Source: Peribacillus simplex (lineage in GTDB: Bacteria > Bacillota > Bacilli > Bacillales > DSM-1321). Taken from it: a stretch of DNA of 64,000 bases. Under the pieces are notes generated by a model. The model ran no database searches and was not told the DNA's origin. It saw nothing but the letters and a program-made list of their open reading frames with translations. The stretch lies in contig NZ_FTMX01000001.1 of the NCBI RefSeq assembly GCF_900156045.1, forward strand, positions 124,001 to 188,000. The letters run 5' to 3'. The position numbers were made by a program, and so were the translations under genes. Below, in pieces: positions 35,994 to 45,041 of this stretch; the stretch's first letter is position 1, and every line of letters starts with the position of its first letter.

Positions 35994-37175
35994 ATGAATG
36001 AGGTTGTCATCGTTGCTGGAGCGCGAACTGCAGTTGGATCCTTTGGCAAATCACTACGGAATGTTAAAGCTACCGAATTGGGCCGTCAAGTATTGGAAGG
36101 TTTAATGGATAATTCTGGGTTGGGTAAAGAAAAGGTCAATGAAGTGATTTTCGGACACGGCTATGTCCACGGAGGCGGACTTAACTCGGCCCGAATTTCG
36201 TCGCAGATGGCTTGTTTCCCACACAGTGTCCCAGGCCACGTTGTAATCAAAGCATGTGGATCAGGTTTAAAGGCCATTACCAACGCCGCTTTAACTATCG
36301 CTGCTGGTCAAGAAGACGTAATCATTGCCGGCGGAGTGGAGAGCATGAGCAATGTGCCTTATATCGTGAAAAATAGATGGGGCGGTAAATTTGGAAACGT
36401 AACGATGGAGGATGCTCTGCTGGCAGATGGATTAATATGTTCCTTGGGAAATGAGCATATGGGAATAACTGCCGAGCGCTTGGCTGAAAAATACGGTATC
36501 CGTCGTGAAGAACAGGATCAATTTGCTTATCTAAGCCACAAGAAGGCTTGGAAAGCTATAGAAGAGGGTCGCTTTAATAGAGAAATTATTTCGCTTAAAA
36601 TCAAGGATCGAAAAGGACTTCAAATCTTCAACCATGACGAAGGGGTACGCGAGGACATTCATTTAGATCAACTAGGCAGTCTTCAAGCAGTATTCAAAAA
36701 TGAAGGAACCATTACGGCAGGAAATGCCTGTCCTATGAATGATGGGGCTGCAGCTGTACTATTAATGTCCAAGCAGCAAGCTGAAGAAAAGGGATTAAAA
36801 CCGCTATTGAAAATAAAGGCTTTTGCCAGTGCAGGAGTTGAACCTGGAGTTATGGGGATTGGACCAGTACCAGCTACTCGAAAGGCATTGGAAAAAGCAG
36901 GTCTATCGTTAGAGGATATCGGACTGATTGAACTTAATGAAGCCTTTGCTGCCCAAGCACTTGCAGTGATCAAGGAGTTAGATTTGAATCCGGATATTGT
37001 CAATGTCAATGGAGGGGCAATTGCACTTGGTCACCCTGTAGGAGCAACAGGTGCAAAATTGACAGTCACACTGATGCATGAAATGTTGCGTTCACAAGTT
37101 AAGTACGGAATGGTAACGTTGTGTATGGCAGGTGGAATGGGACTTTCAGTAATCTATGAGAATATGTGTATTTAA
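35994..37175 (+). CDS. Thiolase of the lysine pathway
   Basis: A 393-residue thiolase: nucleophile Cys88 in [26 protein letters not shown], and the second cysteine in LCMAGGMG. It is related to but distinct from the acetoacetyl-CoA thiolase at 19647. The B. subtilis yod operon lacks a thiolase, so its presence here completes a route: the activated 3-keto-6-acetamidohexanoyl-CoA would be cleaved to acetyl-CoA and 4-acetamidobutyryl-CoA. AGGAGG upstream. Confidence 0.88.
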   Translation: MNEVVIVAGARTAVGSFGKSLRNVKATELGRQVLEGLMDNSGLGKEKVNEVIFGHGYVHGGGLNSARISSQMACFPHSVPGHVVIKACGSGLKAITNAALTIAAGQEDVIIAGGVESMSNVPYIVKNRWGGKFGNVTMEDALLADGLICSLGNEHMGITAERLAEKYGIRREEQDQFAYLSHKKAWKAIEEGRFNREIISLKIKDRKGLQIFNHDEGVREDIHLDQLGSLQAVFKNEGTITAGNACPMNDGAAAVLLMSKQQAEEKGLKPLLKIKAFASAGVEPGVMGIGPVPATRKALEKAGLSLEDIGLIELNEAFAAQALAVIKELDLNPDIVNVNGGAIALGHPVGATGAKLTVTLMHEMLRSQVKYGMVTLCMAGGMGLSVIYENMCI

Positions 37176-37186
37176 GGAGGATAAAT

Positions 37187-38512
37187 GTGCCGGATATAAA
37201 AAAACGGATAAACCAATGGATAGAGGATCATCGGGAAGAAGGAACAAACTTATTGCAAAAAATGGTACAAGCCCCGAGTACGCAAGGAAATGAAGCAGGG
37301 GCACAGGCCATCGTCGCCCAAAAGCTGAAGGAAATGGGTTTGCAGATCGATAGTTGGGAACCCGACGGCGGCGAGCTGAAAAAACATTCTTATTTCTATT
37401 CTCCACGCAGTGAATTTTCCAACAGCCCCAATGTGGTAGGTATCATGAAAGGGACTGGAGGCGGACGCTCCATCATTTTGAATGGACACATCGATGTGGT
37501 TCCGGATGGGGACCGCGATCAGTGGGATGACGACCCATATAGTGGAGCCATTAAGAATGGAAGGATGTTTGGACGCGGAGTAACCGATATGAAGGGTGGA
37601 AATGTATCGCTGATCCTTGCGATGCAGGCATTGAAGGAAAATGGCATCCAATTGAAGGGAGATGTCATTTTTCAAAGTGTAATTGAAGAAGAAAGCGGCG
37701 GGGCTGGAACATTGGCGGCCGTCCTGAGGGGATATAAAGCTGATGCCGCCCTGATCCCTGAACCGACGAACATGAGGATCTTTCCGAAACAGCAGGGTTC
37801 GATGTGGTTCCGAATCCATGTTAAAGGACGGTCAGCCCATGGCGGAACAAGGTATGAAGGCGTTAGTGCGATTGAAAAAAGCATGACCGTCATCAATCAT
37901 ATTCGTGACTTGGAAGAAAAGCGAAATGCACGAATCAGTGATCCGCTTTATCAGAACACGCCTATTCCGATTCCGATCAATCTAGGTGTCATTGAAGGCG
38001 GTAATTGGCCGTCATCCGTTCCCGACCTTGTGAAAGTCGAAGGAAGGATGGGCGTTGCGCCGGAGGAAACGATGGAGCAGGCGAAAGACGAAATGGCCGC
38101 CTGGTTATTGCAGCTTGGGGAAGTGGACCAATGGTTCAAGGAAAACCCGCCCGTATTGGAATGGTTCGGGGCACGCTGGGTTCCAGGAGCAATTGATGTA
38201 GAGCATGAACTGATGAATGCGCTTATTCATCAATATCGGCAAGTTGCCGGACAGGACCCTGTCATTGAAGCCTCCCCTTGGGGAACGGATGGGGGATTGC
38301 TGACACATGTCGGTGAAACGCCTGCAATCGTTTTCGGGCCAGGAGTGACCGAGGTTGCACACTATCCAAATGAATACATCCTGCTCGACAACGTGTTCTC
38401 AACAGCCGAAATCATTGCCCTTACATTAATTCAATGGTGTGGAATGGAGCCTGAGCAAGATGGGGTCAACAAGGACGGGAATAAGGAGACGATACCAGGC
38501 AATGGCAATTAA
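37187..38512 (+). CDS. yodQ: M20 family deacylase, YodQ type
   Basis: A 441-residue metallopeptidase-fold enzyme related to acetylornithine deacetylase: LNGHIDVVPDGD and GRGVTDMKGG supply a zinc histidine and bridging aspartate, VIEEESGGAG the catalytic and metal glutamates, and VAHYPNEY the last ligand. It is proposed to remove the acetyl group, for example from 4-acetamidobutyrate. The start is GTG 37187 with AAGGAGG six bases upstream. Confidence 0.88.
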   Translation: MPDIKKRINQWIEDHREEGTNLLQKMVQAPSTQGNEAGAQAIVAQKLKEMGLQIDSWEPDGGELKKHSYFYSPRSEFSNSPNVVGIMKGTGGGRSIILNGHIDVVPDGDRDQWDDDPYSGAIKNGRMFGRGVTDMKGGNVSLILAMQALKENGIQLKGDVIFQSVIEEESGGAGTLAAVLRGYKADAALIPEPTNMRIFPKQQGSMWFRIHVKGRSAHGGTRYEGVSAIEKSMTVINHIRDLEEKRNARISDPLYQNTPIPIPINLGVIEGGNWPSSVPDLVKVEGRMGVAPEETMEQAKDEMAAWLLQLGEVDQWFKENPPVLEWFGARWVPGAIDVEHELMNALIHQYRQVAGQDPVIEASPWGTDGGLLTHVGETPAIVFGPGVTEVAHYPNEYILLDNVFSTAEIIALTLIQWCGMEPEQDGVNKDGNKETIPGNGN

Positions 38513-38627
38513 ACTGGATAGTATCCCAGCAAGTGAAGCGAACTATTAAGACTTTCACAAAGCGGTTGTTAAAAACTCTTTTATTTCTTGAACTTTTAAC
38601 TTTAAAAGAAAATGAGGTAGGAACCAT

Positions 38628-40091
38628 ATGGACATGAATCTCATTGATAATCAAGAACCGACAGTTAAAAGGAAACTGAAAGCAAGGCATATGACCATGA
38701 TTGCCATTGGCGGTTCAATAGGAACCGGATTATTCCTGGCAAGCGGGGCAACCATCCAGAGCGCGGGGCCAGGCGGTGCCCTTGCTGCCTATGCCTGCAT
38801 TGGAATCATGGTTTATTTCCTTATGACGAGCTTAGGGGAAATGGCGACATATATGCCTGTGTCGGGATCATTTTCCACCTACGCCACACGCTTTGTTGAT
38901 CCCGCATTCGGCTTTGCACTTGGCTGGAATTATTGGTTTAACTGGGCAGTCACCCTTGCCGTGGAAGTAGCTGCAGCTGCCATCATCATGAAATTCTGGC
39001 TCCCTGATGTACCCAGCCTTATATGGAGTGCATTATTCCTTGGGATCGTCTTCACCCTCAACGCCCTTTCCATTAAAAGCTATGGTGAATCTGAATATTG
39101 GTTTGCCTTAATAAAAGTCATCGCCATCATTGGCTTCATCATTGTTGGTTTATTGACCATATTGGGGATTTTTGGTGGAAAGGTGATCGGATTTGAAAAC
39201 TTCACCATGGATGAGGCACCATTCAAGGGAGGATTTTTATCGATCATCTCTATCTTTCTAATCGCGGGATTTTCTTTTCAAGGCACGGAACTGGTTGGTA
39301 TTGCTGCCGGGGAAAGTGAGAATCCCGAAAAAAATGTTCCGAATGCGATCCGCCAAGTATTTTGGCGCATCCTATTATTTTACATCGGGGCCATCCTGAT
39401 ACTCGGCCTCTTAATACCGTACACGAGTCCAAGTTTACTGAACGGGGATGTCGAAAACATTTCTGTAAGCCCTTTCACACTTGTGTTTGAACGTGCAGGA
39501 TTTGCATTCGCGGCATCCGTCATGAATGCGGTCGTGTTGACTTCCTTACTATCCGCCGGGAACTCGGGACTATACGCTTCAACGCGGATGTTATGGTCGA
39601 TGGCGAAAGATAAACAAGCTCCCCAATTCCTCGCCAAAGTCAATCGCAGGGGAATCCCGATGAATGCTTTGATCTTAACGACATTAATTGGCGGGCTCGC
39701 TTTCTTGACATCCATTTTTGGGGACCATGTATTTACATGGTTATTGAATGCATCGGGGCTAACCGGCTTCATCGCCTGGATTGGAATAGCAATCAGCCAT
39801 TATCGCTTTAGACGTGCCTATATTGCACAGGGTGGTGACCTGAACGAATTGAAATATAAAGCAAAATGGTTTCCACTAGGCCCGATTCTTTCATTCGTCC
39901 TTTGCATGGGTGTCATAGCAGGGCAGAACTATCAAGCATTCCTAAGCGGCAGCATCGACTGGTATGGCGTCGCCGTCTCCTATATCGGATTACCGATATT
40001 CCTGGCGATCTGGTTAGGATACAAGATTTATCACAAGACCAAATTAATATCATTGAAAGATTGTCAATTTGATAAATCGGATGTGGCATGA
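38628..40091 (+). CDS. lysP: Lysine permease, LysP type (AAT/APC family)
   Basis: A 487-residue, twelve-span amino acid permease. The N-terminus KRKLKARHMTMIAIGGSIGT, then GPGGALAAYACIGIMVYFLM and GFSFQGTELVGIAAGESENP, closely follow E. coli LysP, more so than other APC permeases. The presence of a lysine permease right after the lysine-handling genes supports the pathway. It is 115 bases after yodQ, so it may have an extra promoter. A terminator follows at 40098. Confidence 0.87.
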   Translation: MDMNLIDNQEPTVKRKLKARHMTMIAIGGSIGTGLFLASGATIQSAGPGGALAAYACIGIMVYFLMTSLGEMATYMPVSGSFSTYATRFVDPAFGFALGWNYWFNWAVTLAVEVAAAAIIMKFWLPDVPSLIWSALFLGIVFTLNALSIKSYGESEYWFALIKVIAIIGFIIVGLLTILGIFGGKVIGFENFTMDEAPFKGGFLSIISIFLIAGFSFQGTELVGIAAGESENPEKNVPNAIRQVFWRILLFYIGAILILGLLIPYTSPSLLNGDVENISVSPFTLVFERAGFAFAASVMNAVVLTSLLSAGNSGLYASTRMLWSMAKDKQAPQFLAKVNRRGIPMNALILTTLIGGLAFLTSIFGDHVFTWLLNASGLTGFIAWIGIAISHYRFRRAYIAQGGDLNELKYKAKWFPLGPILSFVLCMGVIAGQNYQAFLSGSIDWYGVAVSYIGLPIFLAIWLGYKIYHKTKLISLKDCQFDKSDVA

Positions 40092-40097
40092 ATAGAT

Positions 40098-40134
40098 AAA
40101 AACCTGAGATCCCTTTGGGGACCCAGGTTTTTTT
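40098..40134 (+). terminator. Terminator of the lysine operon
   Basis: AAAACCTG-G-TCCC and GGGA-CCAGGTTTT pair, with seven T residues. Confidence 0.75.
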
Positions 40135-40150
40135 ATGGACACTAATTAGA

Positions 40151-40290
40151 CGATATCGGACGAAAATCCAGTTATATCGACGAAAATAAGAATATATCTC
40201 ACAAAAAACGGAATATATCTCCGAAAAACGGAATATATCTCCGAAAATAGGATTATATCGACGAAAACGGCAATTATCTATTAAAATCCG
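40151..40290. repeat. Tandem repeat of about 20 bp
   Basis: Six to seven units built on ATATC-(G/T)-(A/C)-CGAAAA...GGAAT follow one another; the central units carry GGAATATATCTCCGAAAA. It lies between the lysine operon terminator and the promoter region of the next gene. Confidence 0.7.
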
Positions 40291-40400
40291 CATCATGGTA
40301 ATTTTTTCAATAAATCATTTTTTATAACTGAATATTTGGGGAAGGTGTGCAATACTATTAATCTATGTACTTTTAATTCTGTGGATGAAAGGAATCTGAG

Positions 40401-41000
40401 ATGAAAGAGGCTTATCGCGGTTCTGGAATTGGAGTCATTTTCATGGCGGTCTTCGGTACACTGTGGGCAAGTACCGGTATAATGGGATTGCAGGGGTGGG
40501 GGTTTCCCTACGTGGAACTCGCAGCCATATTCGTAGGAATCATAATGGTTATTGAAGGCATTTCATTAATTCATGCATCACAAAAAATGTCCAATCAAGT
40601 TTCAGAAGATGGGGCTAGGCGTCTGAAGCGTATCGGATTTTTGTTTAATATGGTCTTCATTGCCGAAGGGTTGCTGATTGGGATTGCCATTATCATCTGT
40701 AACTTGATCAATCAGACTGATCTTATACCAGGAGTCATCGCCATTATTGTAGGGATTCATTTTTTACCTTTGGCGTCACTTTTCCAAATCAAGGTGTACT
40801 ATGCAACAGGAGTGCTTCTCTGTTTATTGGCGCTTATCACATTGCTTATTGTGCCAGACACTGTCATGTTTTGGGAACATCAAATCCTTGCACCGTTATC
40901 ATTGCTCGGCTTTGGATGCGCGCTAATTCTTTGGTCCACTGGACTTTCGCTATGGCTTAGATTAAAGAAGTCAAATCGAACGATAGCCGTTGAAGATTGA
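40401..41000 (+). CDS. Membrane protein of unknown function
   Basis: A 199-residue protein with about six hydrophobic segments and a charged C-terminus (RLKKSNRTIAVED). It begins MKEAYRGSGIGVIFMAVFGT with AAAGGAATC upstream. I do not recognise the family and there are no catalytic motifs. It is monocistronic and ends at a perfect bidirectional hairpin. Confidence 0.7.
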   Translation: MKEAYRGSGIGVIFMAVFGTLWASTGIMGLQGWGFPYVELAAIFVGIIMVIEGISLIHASQKMSNQVSEDGARRLKRIGFLFNMVFIAEGLLIGIAIIICNLINQTDLIPGVIAIIVGIHFLPLASLFQIKVYYATGVLLCLLALITLLIVPDTVMFWEHQILAPLSLLGFGCALILWSTGLSLWLRLKKSNRTIAVED

Positions 41001-41003
41001 ATC

Positions 41004-41042
41004 AAAATGAAAAACCCGTCATGGCGAACGGGTTTTCATTTT
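41004..41042. terminator. Bidirectional terminator between convergent membrane-protein genes
   Basis: AAAATGAAAAACCCGT is matched by ACGGGTTTTCATTTT. Confidence 0.85.
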
Positions 41043-41044
41043 GA

Positions 41045-41320
41045 TTAATTTTTCATCCAGGTCAAGAGCCTGACAATTTGAAATGGTTCATTCCAAACGA
41101 GAATGAAACTTAAAAGAAAGAATGCAGCAACAGCCAAGAATTTCGACTTTCCTTTTTCATTTTTAAATATGGCCCCGAAACTGCATAACATACCAATAAC
41201 TAACGCACCGAATCCTGAAATCATAAGCAGCTCGGAGACTTTTGGTAAAGCAAAGGAATAGCAAAAAGATAGTATACCAATCACTGCAAATACGATCGAC
41301 CAATTGCTTAAACTTTTCAT
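41045..41320 (-). CDS. Small membrane protein of unknown function
   Basis: A 91-residue protein with about three hydrophobic segments (IVFAVIGILSFCYSFA; ISGFGALVIGMLCSFGAIF; FLAVAAFFLLSFILVW). AAAAGGAG precedes the ATG. No family is recognised. Confidence 0.65.
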   Translation of the reverse strand: MKSLSNWSIVFAVIGILSFCYSFALPKVSELLMISGFGALVIGMLCSFGAIFKNEKGKSKFLAVAAFFLLSFILVWNEPFQIVRLLTWMKN

Positions 41321-41451
41321 AGAGACTCCTTTTTTACTAATTATACCAATTTGGTGTTTATAATGAAATTAAAAAAATTGAGGTTGTCACTTATGGGAAT
41401 ATATTGTAATATGTATAACAATATAAAAATCCATTTACATTTTAGAAGCAT

Positions 41452-41685
41452 TGATAAGGACATGAATCATTTTTACGGTCTTCAGAGAGGGAAGGGTAGC
41501 TGCGAACTTCCTGGCTTAGGAAACTGATTTACCGCCTTTGAGCTATATCGGTGAACAAGAGTAACTGATATCGTCTAAGCTGCGTTACAAGCTCCAGAGC
41601 CATGAGTGTTTTTGCTTATGGGAAATTGGGTGGAATCACGGGTAAACGCACTCGTCCCTTATATAGGGATGGGTGCGTTTTTTTA
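41452..41685 (+). promoter_or_regulatory. T-box leader 1 (threonine)
   Basis: Contains stem-I elements (AGAGAGGGAAGGGTAGCTGC), a candidate threonine specifier ACT in GGAAACTGAT, the T-box sequence GGGTGGAATCACGGG at about 41628-41642, and a terminator, AACGCAC...GTGCGTT with T7. Uncharged tRNA-Thr would favour the antiterminator. The T-box here reads GGAATC where GGAACC is usual, so it may work less well. The specifier call is tentative. Confidence 0.88.
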
Positions 41686-41703
41686 TATATAAAAATATTG
41701 CCA

Positions 41704-41937
41704 TGATAAGGACATGAATCATTTTTACGGTCTTCAGAGAGGGAAGGGTAGCTGCGAACTTCCTGGCTTAGGAAACTGATTTACCGCCTTTGAGCTATAT
41801 CGGTGAACAAGAGTAACTGATATCGTCTAAGCTGCGTTACAAGCTCCAGAGCCATGAGTGTTTTTGCTTATGGGAAATTGGGTGGAACCACGGGTAAACG
41901 CACTCGTCCCTTATATAGGGATGGGTGCGTTTTTTTA
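41704..41937 (+). promoter_or_regulatory. T-box leader 2 (threonine)
   Basis: A nearly identical copy of leader 1, shifted by exactly 252 bases. Its T-box GGGTGGAACCACGGG at about 41879-41893 matches the consensus. The terminator is the same. It lies just before thrZ, so readthrough of both copies is needed for expression from the upstream promoter. Confidence 0.9.
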
Positions 41938-41961
41938 TTACTAAAAAAGGGGTGTTATGTG

Positions 41962-43881
41962 ATGGGGGAAAAAATGATTAAAGTTCAATTCCCGGATGGG
42001 CAGCAAAAGGAATATCCGCAAGGGATGACAGTGGAAAGTGTGGCAGGGTCCATCAGCTCAAGTTTAAGGAAAAAGGCAGTGGCAGGCAAACTGGATAAGC
42101 AACTGGTTGATCTAAGTCACAAGCTTAATGAGGATGCCGAATTGTCGATCTTGACTCTGGATTCGGATGAAGGATTACAAGTATTACGACATACAGCGGC
42201 GCATGTTTTGGCGCAGGCTGTGAAAAGATTATACCGGAATGTGGAATTAGGAATGGGGCCAGTCGTGGAAAATGGTTTTTACTATGATTTTAAGTTAGAC
42301 CATCCTTTGAGCTCAGAAGACCTACAAGCCATTGAAAAAGAGATGGAACATATCATAAGTGAAAATCTGGAAATCGAAAGGAGCGAAGTGACTTATGAAG
42401 AAGCTGTGAAGTTATTCGAGGGCAGAGGGGAGTCATTCAAGTTGGATATAGCAAAGAATATCCCTAATGGAGAAAAATTAACGCTCTATAAACAGGGGGA
42501 ATTCGTCGACCTTTGCAGAGGGCCGCACCTTCCATCCACATCATTTGTAAAATCATTCAAATTGACTCGTGTATCTGGTGCCTATTGGCGGGGAGACAAT
42601 CAAAATGAAGTTCTTCAAAGGGTGTATGGCGTGGCTTTCCAAAAGAAAAAGGATCTACAGGAACACTTTGAATTCCTGGAAGAAGCGGCCAAACGCGATC
42701 ACCGTAAATTAGGGAAGCAGCTGGAGTTATTCATGTTTTCGGAGGAAGCCCCTGGAATGCCATTTTATTTACCGAAAGGGCAAATCGTTAGAAATGAATT
42801 GGAGAAGTTCTCGCGGGAGCTTCAGACTGAAGCTGATTACGACGAGGTTCGGACTCCTTTCATGATGAACCAGCGGTTATGGGAACAATCGGGTCACTGG
42901 GATCATTACCATGAGAATATGTACTTCACTGAGGTGGACCAAACAAAATTTGCTATGAAGCCAATGAACTGTCCGGGGCATATGCTTATTTTCAAAAACA
43001 GTCTTTATTCTTACAGGGATTTACCCATCCGGATGGCCGAATTCGGTCAAGTCCACCGTCATGAATATAGCGGTGCATTGAACGGGATGCTGCGTGTCCG
43101 TACATTTTGTCAGGATGATGCCCACATTTATGTTCGGCAGGATCAAATCGAAAGTGAAATTAAACAAGTGTTTCATCTGATTGATAAGGTGTATCGTACT
43201 TTTGGATTCGAGTATTCCGTGGAACTCTCGACGCGTCCAGAGGATTCAATGGGTGATGATTCCCTTTGGGAAGCTTCTGAAACAGCCTTGAAAAATGTTC
43301 TGGAAAGCATCGGGATACATTATCAAGTAAATGAAGGGGACGGGGCATTTTATGGACCGAAAATTGATTTTCATATTAAAGATGCATTAAAACGAAGCCA
43401 CCAATGTGCAACAATCCAACTTGATTTTCAAATGCCCGACAAATTTGATCTGACTTACATCGATGAAAATAATGAAAAGGTTCGTCCGGTCGTCATTCAT
43501 CGTGCCATTTTTGGATCGATCGATCGTTTTTTCGGAATCCTGATTGAACACTTTGCCGGTGCTTTTCCGGTATGGCTCGCACCGGTGCAAGCACAGATCA
43601 TCCCTGTCTCTCAAGTTCATTTAAATTATTGTTTAAAGGTTCAAAAAGAACTGAAGAATCAAGGCATAAGAGTGAAAATCGATGATCGGAATGAAAAGCT
43701 GGGGTATAAAGTCAGGGAAGCACAGATGGGGAAAATCCCATATATGCTGGTCCTTGGAGATAAAGAAGAGAAAGAAAATGAAGTGAATGTCCGGAAATAC
43801 GGGGAACAAGAAGTTGAAAATGTTGCAATAGAAACGTTCATCAAGAAAATGGCCCAGCAAATAAAAGAACGCAGCATCTAA
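41962..43881 (+). CDS. thrZ: Threonyl-tRNA synthetase, ThrZ type
   Basis: A 639-residue class II synthetase. The TGS domain begins MIKVQFPDGQQKEYPQGMT, the editing domain carries HTAAHVLAQAVKRLY, and the catalytic core has zinc ligands in PMNCPGH, GQVHRHEYSG and VIHRAIFGSIDRF. The C-terminal anticodon domain includes KLGYKVREAQMGKIPY. The sequence is closest to B. subtilis ThrZ, the inducible second synthetase. ATG 41962 has AAAGGGG upstream; ATG 41974 is an alternative. Open frame upstream reads through the T-box and is not coding. Confidence 0.93.
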   Translation: MGEKMIKVQFPDGQQKEYPQGMTVESVAGSISSSLRKKAVAGKLDKQLVDLSHKLNEDAELSILTLDSDEGLQVLRHTAAHVLAQAVKRLYRNVELGMGPVVENGFYYDFKLDHPLSSEDLQAIEKEMEHIISENLEIERSEVTYEEAVKLFEGRGESFKLDIAKNIPNGEKLTLYKQGEFVDLCRGPHLPSTSFVKSFKLTRVSGAYWRGDNQNEVLQRVYGVAFQKKKDLQEHFEFLEEAAKRDHRKLGKQLELFMFSEEAPGMPFYLPKGQIVRNELEKFSRELQTEADYDEVRTPFMMNQRLWEQSGHWDHYHENMYFTEVDQTKFAMKPMNCPGHMLIFKNSLYSYRDLPIRMAEFGQVHRHEYSGALNGMLRVRTFCQDDAHIYVRQDQIESEIKQVFHLIDKVYRTFGFEYSVELSTRPEDSMGDDSLWEASETALKNVLESIGIHYQVNEGDGAFYGPKIDFHIKDALKRSHQCATIQLDFQMPDKFDLTYIDENNEKVRPVVIHRAIFGSIDRFFGILIEHFAGAFPVWLAPVQAQIIPVSQVHLNYCLKVQKELKNQGIRVKIDDRNEKLGYKVREAQMGKIPYMLVLGDKEEKENEVNVRKYGEQEVENVAIETFIKKMAQQIKERSI

Positions 43882-43939
43882 CAAAAAAGCAGCCTAATCC
43901 GGAACTCACGAGTAAATGCGCATTGGATTAGGGTTGGAT

Positions 43940-43976
43940 AAAACAAGACAGCCGAATAAACCGGCTGTCTTGTTTT
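43940..43976. terminator. Bidirectional terminator after thrZ
   Basis: AAAACAAGACAGCCG and CGGCTGTCTTGTTTT form a perfect stem. Another hairpin, CCTAATCC/GGATTAGG, lies just before it at 43894-43931. Confidence 0.85.
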
Positions 43977-44041
43977 ATCTACAAATCCATACCCGGCCGA
44001 CAGCAGGGATTATCCATTTAATACGATCTCACGAGTAATGC

Positions 44042-44668
44042 TTATGTAAATAAAACTTTGGCTGCTTGGATGGCAAAGTAAATGCCAATCCCTATAAGGG
44101 ATATACCCGAAATGATGGAGATGCCCATTAGAATGGGTTTGGATAAAAGGAGTCTGAAGGTGCTGGCGATGAGGGCCATTGCGAAATCCCAGATTATGAG
44201 GCCGATAAGGATTCCTGAACTGTATATAAGTAAATGATCCATATCATATTTTGAAGCGGAGTTTGCGAGAATGGATCCATAAATCCCCAGCCAGAACAAA
44301 ATGGATAAAGGGTTCGAAAGGGACATGATGAATCCTGTCAGGAATGAAGAAAACAGGGAATCTTTCGCATTTCGTGCATTCACTTCAATCTTACCCGCGC
44401 TTAGCAGACTTTCGATCCCGGTATAGGTCAGGACGAAAAATCCAAAAAGCCATAAAAATGTTTTCATGAAGGAGTTGTCCAAAAAGTGGACGACACCGAA
44501 AAAGACGAGGGCTATAAAAACAAAATCCGCTAAAATGGCACCCCAGCCAAAAATCCAGGCATGCCAAAAACCCTTCTTGATACCTTTGTCCAATTGAGCA
44601 GCGTTTATGGGACCGATAGGAGCCGCCAGTGATAAACCTAATAATACATAGCTGAAAAAAACACCCAA
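44042..44668 (-). CDS. LysE-family amino acid exporter
   Basis: A 208-residue membrane protein with six spans. GLSLAAPIGPINAAQLDKGI near the N-terminus and FLTGFIMSLSNPLSILFWLG are the LysE/RhtB signature (P-I-G-P-x-N and S-N-P). The start is TTG 44668 with GAGGTGA upstream. The substrate is not known. A frameshifted relative is at 46425. Confidence 0.88.
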   Translation of the reverse strand: MGVFFSYVLLGLSLAAPIGPINAAQLDKGIKKGFWHAWIFGWGAILADFVFIALVFFGVVHFLDNSFMKTFLWLFGFFVLTYTGIESLLSAGKIEVNARNAKDSLFSSFLTGFIMSLSNPLSILFWLGIYGSILANSASKYDMDHLLIYSSGILIGLIIWDFAMALIASTFRLLLSKPILMGISIISGISLIGIGIYFAIQAAKVLFT

Positions 44669-45041
44669 TTCATCACCTCATCGTTTAATACAACTTCGCT
44701 TATTTGAATGTATTCAAACAATTGGACTTGTACCACCTTTTTAGTCCTTTTTTGAGTGGAATCATGGTCCGGTTGGGCTCCTAGCCGTAACAATTGATAA
44801 AAAGAGAAGGATATTTTTCCTTTATGAAAACGAAAGCGGGAAACTCATTCTTACACAGAATGGGTTTAGTTGTTTTAAAGGTCAAAAGGGGTAATTTTTG
44901 GGTGAAGCGCAACTGAATAAATCTTTCAATGCTATAACATAATAATTTAAGACATCTAAAAAATGATGCAAAACATTTGGTTTCACAAATGGTTACCTTT
45001 TATGCAATTAGTTGCTTTTATAATGGATGAGGAGTGTAAGT
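44669..45041. other. Intergenic region between divergent transporter genes
   Basis: About 370 bases without a gene. A weak hairpin (AAACTCATTCT / AGAATGGGTTT) lies at 44841-44867. Promoters of both neighbours must be here, but I cannot place them with confidence. Confidence 0.4.

Noticed and set aside
41854..41961. N-terminal extension of ThrZ
   Set aside because: It is a translation of the T-box antiterminator and terminator.
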